A DNA stretch of 41,957 nucleotides from Xanthomonas bromi (GTDB taxonomy: Bacteria > Pseudomonadota > Gammaproteobacteria > Xanthomonadales > Xanthomonadaceae). The stretch's first letter is position 1, and each line of letters starts with the position of its first letter. The DNA lies in assembly GCF_900092025.1 (NCBI RefSeq), contig NZ_FLTX01000059.1, forward strand, positions 1 to 41,957, written 5' to 3'. Of this stretch, positions 35,296-41,957 are shown one piece after another. A program made the position numbers and the translations under genes. The notes beneath the pieces are model-generated. The model was not told where the DNA came from and did no database searches. It saw only the letters and a program-made list of their open reading frames with translations.

Positions 35296-35368
35296 CATGA
35301 AAGTTCTTAGATGTTCCGCGAAGCGCACACTAGTGCTTAGCTATCAAGTGGTTTTGAGATTTATTGCG

Positions 35369-36478
35369 ATGCCAAAGAGAAAAATAAAAGTCATTGATCT
35401 ATTTGCCGGGGCGGGCGGATTAGGGGTTGGCGCTCATCAAGCTGGTAGTGAAGTCGTTGCTAGTGTTGAACTAGACTCGACTGCTTGCCAAACACTTCGA
35501 TTAAATTCCCAGATGCATGGAAAAATATTCGAAACTGATGTGTCGGATCTCTCTGCCGACGATCTCTTGAAAGCGGCCGGCGTTACCGGCGATGACCTCG
35601 TCATAGTCGTAGGTGGACCTCCGTGCCAGCCATTTTCTAAAGCGGCTTATTGGACGGATACGGGCGAAGATGCTGCGTATAGGCGTGCTCGTGCAAACGG
35701 AGTGGCCGTAGCAAAGCCTCTTGTCAATATGAAAGTTAAAGAAGATGCACGGCGCGATCTCGTTAAAGAGTTTTGGCGTATCGTTCAACAATCCAGTGCC
35801 GATGGTTTCGTTTTTGAAAACGTCCCTAGCATCAAGCATCCAAGAAATAAGCCGGTATACGATGCTCTAGTTAAAGTAGCTAGAGACGGCGGTTACTTTG
35901 TTACAGAACTGGTTGTTAAGGCTGTCGAGTACGGTGTAGCTCAGGCGCGCGAACGAGTAGTTGTTCTTGGTTCTAAAGTGAAGCCTCCCAAGGTTCCTTC
36001 TATCACTCACTCCGCCGATGAGGATCTGGGCCTCCTGCCAATCGTGTCCACAGGAACTGCGCTAGCTCCGTTTGCGGGAGCAGAACATTTTGAGCCGGAG
36101 GAGGTCGTCATCGGTCGCTGGGCTAAACACCTTGAAGAGGTGCCTCCGGGTTGGAACTACAAGGCTCATACAGCTTGGGCAGGACATCCCTCACCAACGT
36201 TTGTGACTGAAACTAGGTTTTGGAATTTCCTCTTGAAGCTGTCTCCCGACCGTCCATCCTGGACGATTGCTGCAAGTCCAGGGCCTTGGACTGGGCCATT
36301 TCATTGGACTTCTAGAAGGTTGCGCACTGTCGAATTAGCCGCGCTGCAAGGGTTTCCGGACGGTTATGTCGTTGCTGGAAGTCGAAGAGATAGGGTTAAG
36401 CAAATGGGAAATGCTGTTCCTGTACCGGTTGCGAAGGCAATGGTAGCTAGTGTTATGGCCTCGTTGGAGGGTTCATGA
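35369..36478 (+). CDS. C5-cytosine DNA methyltransferase M1 of a type II R-M system
   Basis: 369-aa cytosine-5 methyltransferase using S-adenosylmethionine. Motif I is IDLFAGAGGLGVG, motif IV is GGPPCQPFS with catalytic Cys86, motif VI is FENV, motif VIII is QARERVVVLG and motif X is QMGNAVPVPVA. The target-recognition region lies between VIII and IX. The ATG at 35369 (MPKRKIK) is preferred because motif I follows at once; an upstream ATG at 35297 would add 24 unrelated residues. Base composition is clearly lower in GC than aceE. The TGA overlaps the second methyltransferase start (ATGA). It probably protects one strand of the target of the neighbouring HNH enzyme. Confidence 0.95.
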   Translation: MPKRKIKVIDLFAGAGGLGVGAHQAGSEVVASVELDSTACQTLRLNSQMHGKIFETDVSDLSADDLLKAAGVTGDDLVIVVGGPPCQPFSKAAYWTDTGEDAAYRRARANGVAVAKPLVNMKVKEDARRDLVKEFWRIVQQSSADGFVFENVPSIKHPRNKPVYDALVKVARDGGYFVTELVVKAVEYGVAQARERVVVLGSKVKPPKVPSITHSADEDLGLLPIVSTGTALAPFAGAEHFEPEEVVIGRWAKHLEEVPPGWNYKAHTAWAGHPSPTFVTETRFWNFLLKLSPDRPSWTIAASPGPWTGPFHWTSRRLRTVELAALQGFPDGYVVAGSRRDRVKQMGNAVPVPVAKAMVASVMASLEGS

Positions 36479-37539
36479 AAGGGAAGCCATTGCCCGCATT
36501 GAATTGCATTAGTCTTTTTTCTGGCTGTGGTGGGATGGATCTGGGTGTTGAGGCCGCAGGATTCAAAGTTCGTGTCGCCACAGATGCAGAACCTCTCTGT
36601 GGGAAGACATATATTAAAAATTTCCCTGGTGTTCCATTTGTTGTTAAAAGGATCGGGGAGCTCAGCACTGCCGAGCTATTGGATGAGGCAGGTCTGAAGT
36701 TTGGTGAGGTTGATTTACTCATTGGCGGGCCGCCATGTCCGGCGTTTTCAAAGAGTCGGTTCTATTTGACGGAAAAACCCCGGGCGCTTGATGATCCAGT
36801 CGCCAAAGAGACTGTGGGCGGATATCTCCGTGTTCTAAAAGAGGCTAGGCCTAAAGCGTTTCTTCTAGAGAACGTAAAAGGTCTTGCCTACGGAGTGCAT
36901 AGAGAAGCGCTTGATCACATTCTTTCGTGCGCAAAAAAGCTCGGTTATCAGACGTCTGTTAGCATAATAAATGCGGCGGACTACGGCGTCCCTCAAATTC
37001 GAGAACGATGCCTCGTTATGGGCTACAGGGGAGACCTGCCCGCACCTCCGCTTCCGACCCACGCCAAGTTGCCATCTGGATCGCTATTGCCTTGGATGAC
37101 TGCAGGGGCAGTTCTTGCTGATCTCGATACCGAGGAGATGGCCTCCTTGGAGGGCCATTTTGCAGGAGGGAAGCATCACGAACTACTTTGTGCAATACCT
37201 CCTGGCGAAAATTACCTTTTCTTCACTAAGGAACGTGGTCACCCCGACCCGCTGTTTAAGTGGCGATCTCGCTACTGGTCATTCCTTTTGAAGCTGGGTC
37301 ATGACCTCCCTTCTTGGACAATTCAGGCGCGTCGATCAAATAACATGGGTCCATTCCATTGGCGGAGTAGAATTCTAAGAATTGAAGAAATTAAGAGACT
37401 TCAGTCCTTCCCGGACTCGTTTCTTCTCGAGGGTACAATTGAGCGGCAATGGCGGCAGATCGGAAATGCAGTGCCTCCGTTAGTGGCGGAGCATTTCGGT
37501 AAAGCTCTGTTTGAGCGTATCATTAAGGATGTCAGGTAA
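36475..37539 (+). CDS. C5-cytosine DNA methyltransferase M2 of a type II R-M system
   Basis: 354-aa cytosine-5 methyltransferase. Motif I is ISLFSGCGGMDLG, motif IV is GGPPCPAFS with catalytic Cys88 (the usual Gln after Cys is replaced by Pro), motif VI is LENV, motif VIII is QIRERCLVMG and motif X is QIGNAVPPLVA. Its C-terminal half resembles that of M1 (RYWSFLLKL, PSWTI, GPFHW, SRILRIEEIKRLQSFPD). The two are therefore related but diverged, as expected for enzymes that each modify one strand of an asymmetric site. It starts inside the M1 stop and ends 36 bases before the HNH gene. Confidence 0.95.
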   Translation: MKGKPLPALNCISLFSGCGGMDLGVEAAGFKVRVATDAEPLCGKTYIKNFPGVPFVVKRIGELSTAELLDEAGLKFGEVDLLIGGPPCPAFSKSRFYLTEKPRALDDPVAKETVGGYLRVLKEARPKAFLLENVKGLAYGVHREALDHILSCAKKLGYQTSVSIINAADYGVPQIRERCLVMGYRGDLPAPPLPTHAKLPSGSLLPWMTAGAVLADLDTEEMASLEGHFAGGKHHELLCAIPPGENYLFFTKERGHPDPLFKWRSRYWSFLLKLGHDLPSWTIQARRSNNMGPFHWRSRILRIEEIKRLQSFPDSFLLEGTIERQWRQIGNAVPPLVAEHFGKALFERIIKDVR

Positions 37540-37575
37540 CTGCGCAATCGCCATGTTTGATATTTAGGGGGTAGT

Positions 37576-38556
37576 ATGGCCGGTTTTGGAATATTGAGCG
37601 CTAATCAGCTGTTGTCTTTGATATGTGATTCCATCTATACGGCTGGCTGGAGTGTTTTCGTCAGTGACGCGGACAAGCCATTTGGGCTCGTCCTGAAGAG
37701 GCCGGGGCGTGAAGGATCAAGCCTTAGGATCTTCATCTGGAACTGCACGCATGGTGGCGGCGCGGCGCGCGCCGCCGACGAGTTTAGAATTCAATTTACA
37801 GGGTCTGTCCCCGCTTATAGATTCGGCGAGACGGCGCTTCTTCTTGGATGGTACGCACCATTTGGTGTGTTTGCGGCTTGGGATATTGGAAGGCATCAGG
37901 GGCAGGACTCGGGATCTCCCTCCGCTCAGATTAGGGAGGAAATTCTTCGAGGCGCGTATAATAATGGATTTGCTGTGGGTGAGCGCGCCAACGGCGAGAT
38001 AGTTGCAGCGTTCAGGCCGGAGCTTCTGGCGGAGTATGCGATGAATTCGAATGCTATTCATAACGGCCGAATTCAGGAGCTCAACGCCCTCAATGATTTT
38101 AGGCATGTTGATGTCCAGGAAAACGGCGAGCCAGCGGGGCGCGAACGAGTTACTTCGACGATAGTGAGGGCATACCGTGAGGCTGACTTTAGTCGGAGGG
38201 TATTAGCAGCATATTCGTCTCGATGCGTAATGTGCGGAGTTCAATTGAAGTTGATTGAGGCCGCACACATTGTTCCCGTCGCAGCGCCTTTTAGCACTGA
38301 TTTTACATGCAATGGGATTGCTCTCTGCGCTCTTCACCATAAGGCCTATGATTCAAATCTAGTGTCAGTTGCTGAAGATTACTCAATTGAGATTAGCAAA
38401 AATAGAGTCTATGAGTTGCAAGGTATGAATCTTGGTGGCGGAATCGAGGTTTTCGTTGACGGGCTCAATCGATACATAAATTTGCCCGCAGACAGGCGGG
38501 ACTATCCATCGGTGGAAAACATATCAAAGTCTCGACAGATTAGGGGCTGGCGTTAA
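37576..38556 (+). CDS. HNH restriction endonuclease with unrecognised N-terminal domain
   Basis: 326-aa protein. Residues ~215-262 form an HNH_2-type nuclease: RCVMCG (zinc/knuckle cysteines), IEAAHIVPVA with the first catalytic His, and CNGIALCALHHKAYD with Asn and His. The first ~190 residues (FGLVLKRPGREGSSLRIFIWNCTHGG, FRIQFTGSVP, LLLGWYAPFGVFAAWDI) form a domain I do not recognise, probably a DNA- or target-recognition module. The gene follows the two methyltransferases with its own ribosome site (AGGGGG). It is the natural cutting partner of an R-M set. GC is low as in M1 and M2. A modification-dependent nuclease is possible but less likely next to two methyltransferases. Confidence 0.88.
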   Translation: MAGFGILSANQLLSLICDSIYTAGWSVFVSDADKPFGLVLKRPGREGSSLRIFIWNCTHGGGAARAADEFRIQFTGSVPAYRFGETALLLGWYAPFGVFAAWDIGRHQGQDSGSPSAQIREEILRGAYNNGFAVGERANGEIVAAFRPELLAEYAMNSNAIHNGRIQELNALNDFRHVDVQENGEPAGRERVTSTIVRAYREADFSRRVLAAYSSRCVMCGVQLKLIEAAHIVPVAAPFSTDFTCNGIALCALHHKAYDSNLVSVAEDYSIEISKNRVYELQGMNLGGGIEVFVDGLNRYINLPADRRDYPSVENISKSRQIRGWR

Positions 38557-38691
38557 GGGGCGAGTTCTAGGACGAAAGGAGACGGAGGTAATTAAAGCAA
38601 GCGGCTCGTACAGGCCCGCGGGGATGTCTGCTAGCAGGCCTGCATCGCTTCCGTCAGGCTGAGGTTTTCTTCTTGAGCAGGAGGCCCCACC

Positions 38692-39382
38692 ATGCCGCGT
38701 CAGCCGCGTCTGGAACTTCCCGGCGTTCCGATGCATGTCGTTCAGAGATGCGTGAATCGATGAGCGATCTTCCTGGACGATAAGGATCGGCATCACTATT
38801 GTCTGCTACTCCGCGCGGTCTGCGAGCGCTTTGCTGTGCAGGTGCATGCGTTTGTGCTGATGGACAACCACGTGCACCTGCTGGCCTCGGCGGATAAAGC
38901 TGGCGCGGTGTCTTCGGTGATGCGGCTCAGCAGCCAATCGTATGTGCAAGCTTTCAACGTCAGGCACCGGCGCAGCGGAACCCTGTGGCAGGGGCGGTTC
39001 AAGTCCTGCTTGGTGCAAACCGAACGGTATGTGCTCACGGTCTTGCGCTACATCGAACTCAATCCGGTGCGTGCCCGCATGGTGGCATTGCCAACCGAAT
39101 ACCACTGGTCAAGCGTGCACACGCATCTGGGGCGTGCGAAAAAGCCAGCTCATCACGTTGCACGAGATCTATTTGCATCTTGGTTGCGATGCAGCTGAGC
39201 GGGTGTTTGTCCATGCAAAATGGCTTCATGCGGGTCTAGCCCGAGAGGACGAACATTCAATCCGCCTCCACCTCCTGCAGGAGCGCGCCTTGGACGACCC
39301 GCGCTTCCAGGTAATGGTGAAACTTGCATTAGGCAGACCAACGAAGTGCAGCCCGCGCGGCCGGCCTGCCGGGAAGATCTAG
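38692..39382 (+). pseudogene. RAYT (REP-associated tyrosine transposase) pseudogene
   Basis: The reading MPRQPRLELPGVPMHVVQRC to VNR is typical of Xanthomonas RAYT (Y1/IS200-like) proteins. It meets TGA at 38761 and continues in frame as AIFLDDKDRHHYCLLL, then the HxH metal motif DNHVHLL and the Tyr segment YVLTVLRYIELNPVRARM. A frameshift at the A-run near 39140 moves the rest to another frame (ITLHEIYLHLG, DEHSIRLHLLQERAL, to GRPAGKI). One nonsense codon and one frameshift make it inactive. RAYTs mobilise REP-type repeats; several REP-like elements are in this window. The 135 bases upstream contain a GCAGGCCTGC palindrome (38634-38643). Confidence 0.88.
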
Positions 39383-39448
39383 GTGGGTTAATTGCCTCCG
39401 TCCCTCCAAATTCAAGGGCCCCAGCAGATATGCCATGGCCCCCTCTAA

Positions 39449-40144
39449 TCACTTACCCAGTGCCTGCATTCGGGTGCGCTCCAATTCCTGCTTGAGCACG
39501 AAATTTTCGTCCCGCTCTGTTGGACTTGTTGAACTGGCAATGCTTGCGCTCTTGGCACTGGCGCCTGCAGACATTCCAGCCTGTTTTTCAAGCACATCTA
39601 GGCGCTTCAAGTAGTAGTCGCGATGCTGTTTGCTTACATCTTGCAAACCAATCGAATTGAGTTCGAGCAATCGCTGCTCCTTTGGACTGGGTAACGAGCC
39701 CTCGTACCGATCAATGAAGCGGTCTACGACCAAGAGCTTCTTTGGTGAGCCTGGCTTAGAAATGATCCGCTGATCCAGATCATGCATGTTTGTCCCGTTG
39801 CTTCGATAGATCGTAACGACCGCACTGCCTGTTCGCGCTGTAATGATGGCGAGATTGTTGAAGAACAGACGGCCGGAGTAGTCAACCAGTGCAACAAGCT
39901 CCAAGGTCCCATCACCATCCAGGTCAATGAACTTGGCTTCGCCAACTGTGGGTTGCACGGTGTCGCCATCAAGGTCGTATTGGACGATAAGCCTCTCAGC
40001 GACCCTAGCAAGGTCCGGTGTTTGATTGAGCTTTGCGGCCTGGGATGATTGCCAAGTCAAGGGTTGGCCAAGATCGGCGCTCCAAGCGACGAGTGGGGCG
40101 GAAGAAACTATAACGAGTGCGAGTAGCAAGACGTTCACCTTCAT
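39449..40144 (-). CDS. Secreted hypothetical protein with a DxDxDG calcium-type loop
   Basis: 231-aa protein. A signal peptide (MKVNVLLLALVIVSSAPLVAWSA) ends near residue 23. A central segment KFIDLDGDGTLELVALVDYSG has the Asp74/Asp76/Asp78 loop of FG-GAP/EF-hand-like calcium sites. The C-terminal third is helical and coiled-coil-like (KQHRDYYLKRLDVLEKQAG, RDENFVLKQELERTRM). I recognise no family. Its ATG overlaps the stop of the upstream transglycosylase-like gene (ATGA, 40144-40141), so the two are made together. It may be an inhibitor, chaperone or partner of that enzyme; this is inferred from coupling only. Confidence 0.8.
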   Translation of the reverse strand: MKVNVLLLALVIVSSAPLVAWSADLGQPLTWQSSQAAKLNQTPDLARVAERLIVQYDLDGDTVQPTVGEAKFIDLDGDGTLELVALVDYSGRLFFNNLAIITARTGSAVVTIYRSNGTNMHDLDQRIISKPGSPKKLLVVDRFIDRYEGSLPSPKEQRLLELNSIGLQDVSKQHRDYYLKRLDVLEKQAGMSAGASAKSASIASSTSPTERDENFVLKQELERTRMQALGK

Positions 40145-41523
40145 TGGATTTTCGACCTCACTTCATTTGTGTAATTCACACCCGTCGGGTTGTTCTGGGT
40201 GTTGACCACCCAGTTCCAGGAACCACCAGTGTTCACGGCTCGGTAATACTGATTCTCCAGGCCCGACGCGGCACCAGGGCCGTAGAGTGTGACAGCCATA
40301 CTCTCAAGTTCCACTCCGGTTAGCTCGCGAATACCCGGGGCTGCGGTGCGCATGCGAAGGTAAAGACGCGCTGCTATACGCATCTTCTCTCGAAAGAGCG
40401 TGTCTGCAGAGGCTGTATTTTCGATCCAACTCCATGCGTTAAAGACGCCTTGTGAGCCAGTAATTGTGCTGCCTGAGGTTGCAACTTGCATCAGCCCTAC
40501 ATGGCTTCCGCCATCGTAGCTTTCTGTCGGCCATAGACCTGCGTGACCATACTTCGTGATCTGCGTGAACTGATGGTAGTTGCTTTCCTGGGTTGCAATG
40601 CCTGTGTAAAGACGCGGAGTGGATCCGCCGGTGTAAAGCGAAACCAGGCGCGTGGTGATCGTGTCATTCGGGATCTGACTGCCCAAAATGTAGACATACT
40701 CAACCGGGCATGCTTGCGCTGCGCTGGTCGAAGCTGCGACCTTCAAGCGTCCGCCCCGCGACTGATAGTAGAGCTTGTGCGTAGCAGTGCCATTCGTGGT
40801 GAAAGTGCTGGTGAGGCCTGGCATTGACCGAGGTGTGGATGTGTCGTATTCCAGCTCGGCGGTCCAGTTCACAGTGCCGGTTGCCGCGCTACCTGCTGCA
40901 GTGAAGCTAATATCCTTAGACCGTGTCTGGTTCTGCTGGTCAAGCTGGAACTCTGCATCTTTGGTTGGAATTGAAATGCGCAATGCACTGCCGCTTTGAG
41001 CGCTGAATTGCAGATTGTCGATGGCAAAGCCATTTTGATCACCGCCCGCGTCCGCAATTTGGAAGGAGTGCGTGCCTGCGGGCGCAGTAAAGGTCACAAT
41101 CCCGGTGGACTGGTTGCGTGCTGTGCTAAGAACTGCACCATTGATGTCGCGAAACTCGACCACGGTGGAGGCTACTTGATCGAAGTATCCAGCTTGGAAG
41201 CTTAGTGAGGTTGCAGTCAGCTTCGTAGCAGGATTGCTGGGATCAACCAGTTCGGCAACGATCGGGCCCTGGAACTTGGGCGTGCCAGACAATACAGGTG
41301 AGGTTGGATTGGAGCTATCGGACACAATTTGCGCTGCCGGACTTGCAGGAAAATTGAAGCCTTTGCCTTGATACTGCGTGGTAATGGTAGTTCCAACCGG
41401 AAATTCACTGAATGCCAGTTGTGCGCTCGTTGAGGCGCACTGTTGTGCGAAACCTGGCCCAGCCACGCCTATTGTCATAGCGAGAAGCGAGATACGGCTA
41501 CGATTGATTGCAGTCATTTTCAT
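40141..41523 (-). CDS. Secreted lytic-transglycosylase-like protein with carbohydrate-binding-like N-terminus
   Basis: 460-aa secreted protein. A signal peptide (~1-26, ending PGFA) precedes a beta-sandwich segment (~30-175; FSEFPVGTTITTQYQGKGFNF, VVEFRDINGAVL, IDNLQF) of the type seen in extracellular carbohydrate-binding modules. A mid domain (~180-300) may be Ig-like. The C-terminal domain has ATQESNYHQF (candidate catalytic Glu313) and VGLMQV (343-347). This is the ESxxxQF...GLMQ pattern of the lytic transglycosylase/goose-lysozyme fold. It should act on peptidoglycan outside the cytoplasm. The ATG at 41523 follows AAAGGAAATGG. Base composition is moderately low in GC. The fold assignment rests on short motifs. 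Confidence 0.78.
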   Translation of the reverse strand: MKMTAINRSRISLLAMTIGVAGPGFAQQCASTSAQLAFSEFPVGTTITTQYQGKGFNFPASPAAQIVSDSSNPTSPVLSGTPKFQGPIVAELVDPSNPATKLTATSLSFQAGYFDQVASTVVEFRDINGAVLSTARNQSTGIVTFTAPAGTHSFQIADAGGDQNGFAIDNLQFSAQSGSALRISIPTKDAEFQLDQQNQTRSKDISFTAAGSAATGTVNWTAELEYDTSTPRSMPGLTSTFTTNGTATHKLYYQSRGGRLKVAASTSAAQACPVEYVYILGSQIPNDTITTRLVSLYTGGSTPRLYTGIATQESNYHQFTQITKYGHAGLWPTESYDGGSHVGLMQVATSGSTITGSQGVFNAWSWIENTASADTLFREKMRIAARLYLRMRTAAPGIRELTGVELESMAVTLYGPGAASGLENQYYRAVNTGGSWNWVVNTQNNPTGVNYTNEVRSKIQ

Positions 41524-41818
41524 CCATTTCCTTTGGTTGATTGGTCCTGCTCTTGATCTTAGGCGGCGAGACGGTATTGACCTCCTTTGAATGGGTAGAA
41601 AGATGACATGCAAGGACAGCCCTTCCGTGTGCGACGAAAGTTAGAGCGTCGGGTCTGTGGGCGCGTTATGTGCGTCATACAGTCCTTATGAACAGGCCGC
41701 TTTGCTGCGTGCTGGAGGCACTTCCTGTGTATGGCGTTCCGCCTCGTGCGGCGCCATCGGTGCTGCATACGCCATCGCTGCGATCAGAGCAATACCCTAC
41801 TCTGGCAACTTATGAAAT
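41524..41818. other. Upstream region of the secreted pair, no gene recognised
   Basis: About 300 bases without a supportable gene. Short open frames (for example 41670-41867 plus) have no domain or ribosome site. It must contain the promoter of the minus-strand secreted pair; I cannot place it firmly. Confidence 0.5.
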
Positions 41819-41955
41819 TAGAGCGTGTTACAAGCTTGAGGTTGGCGCGGCTATCGTAAATGCGTGAAGCCACCACACCCGTATCCAACCGACGTCTCCG
41901 ATGAAGAGTGGGCCTTCGCAGCACCCTACTCGACAAAAATGGGGCCAAATTCTTA
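41819..41955 (+). mobile_element. Truncated IS (IS5-like transposase N-terminus)
   Basis: A GTG at 41864 starts MKPPHPYPTDVSDEEWAFAAPY, the usual opening of IS5/IS4-type transposases (YPxDxSDxEW). The frame then turns to unrelated residues and stops at 41953-41955. The bases from about 41819 (GAGCGTGTTACAAGC) could be the left terminal repeat. Only the first ~22 transposase codons survive, so it is a relic, or the element is rearranged at the window edge. Confidence 0.65.
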
Positions 41956-41957
41956 GG

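Overview
The window looks like a Xanthomonas chromosome segment (gamma-proteobacterium, Xanthomonadales). The reasons are very high GC with long spurious antisense frames, a 941-aa GlnE, a class-3 lipase effector carrying the XVIPCD type IV secretion signal, S53 and GH53 secreted hydrolases, Xanthomonas-type dispersed repeats and a REP-associated transposase relic. The species cannot be fixed from sequence reading alone. No tRNA, rRNA or CRISPR array was seen.

Layout. 1-6.2 kb: the end of a large beta-rich protein gene, an SMP-30-type lactonase coupled to a cupin gene, glnE (nitrogen control of glutamine synthetase), and a YhhQ/VUT-type queuosine-precursor transporter. 6.2-7.1 kb: no recognisable gene. 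7.1-15.3 kb: an S53 carboxyl peptidase; a minus-strand group (ELM1-family protein, a DUF2145-like gene with a nonsense codon in its signal peptide, and a downstream secreted-protein gene broken by a 5-bp repeat); a small nitroreductase; a YceI lipoprotein; a histidine acid phosphatase (phytase-like) pseudogene with at least three frameshifts beside a REP-like pair; a small secreted protein. 15.3-16.7 kb: a siderophore-interacting ferric reductase under a PadR regulator with two GATATATC operator-like sites.

16.8-25.4 kb: a complete biotin-independent malonate decarboxylase operon (mdcA-C-D-E-G-B-[78-aa ORF]-H), a MatC-type malonate carrier and a GntR/FCD regulator. A perfect 17-nt inverted repeat covers the -10 box of the operon promoter. 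25.4-28.4 kb: a three-gene partner-switching module (SpoIIE-type phosphatase, HATPase anti-sigma kinase, STAS antagonist) coupled by ATGA overlaps, preceded by a short relic of a HAD phosphatase motif. 28.5-30.6 kb: a predicted immunity lipoprotein coupled to an antibacterial type IV secretion lipase effector (X-Tfi/X-Tfe pair). 31-35.2 kb: a GH53 endo-galactanase, dispersed repeats, and aceE (pyruvate dehydrogenase E1) with a perfect 9-bp hairpin in its leader.

35.2 kb to the end is an accessory region of visibly lower GC. It holds two adjacent C5-cytosine methyltransferases plus an HNH endonuclease (a probable type II restriction-modification system for an asymmetric site), a broken RAYT transposase, a coupled pair of secreted proteins (one lytic-transglycosylase-like with a carbohydrate-binding-like N-terminus, one with a DxDxDG motif), and a truncated IS transposase. 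The least described items are the HNH R-M locus with its unrecognised N-terminal domain, the coupled secreted pair at 39.4-41.5 kb, and the 78-aa ORF wired into the mdc operon.
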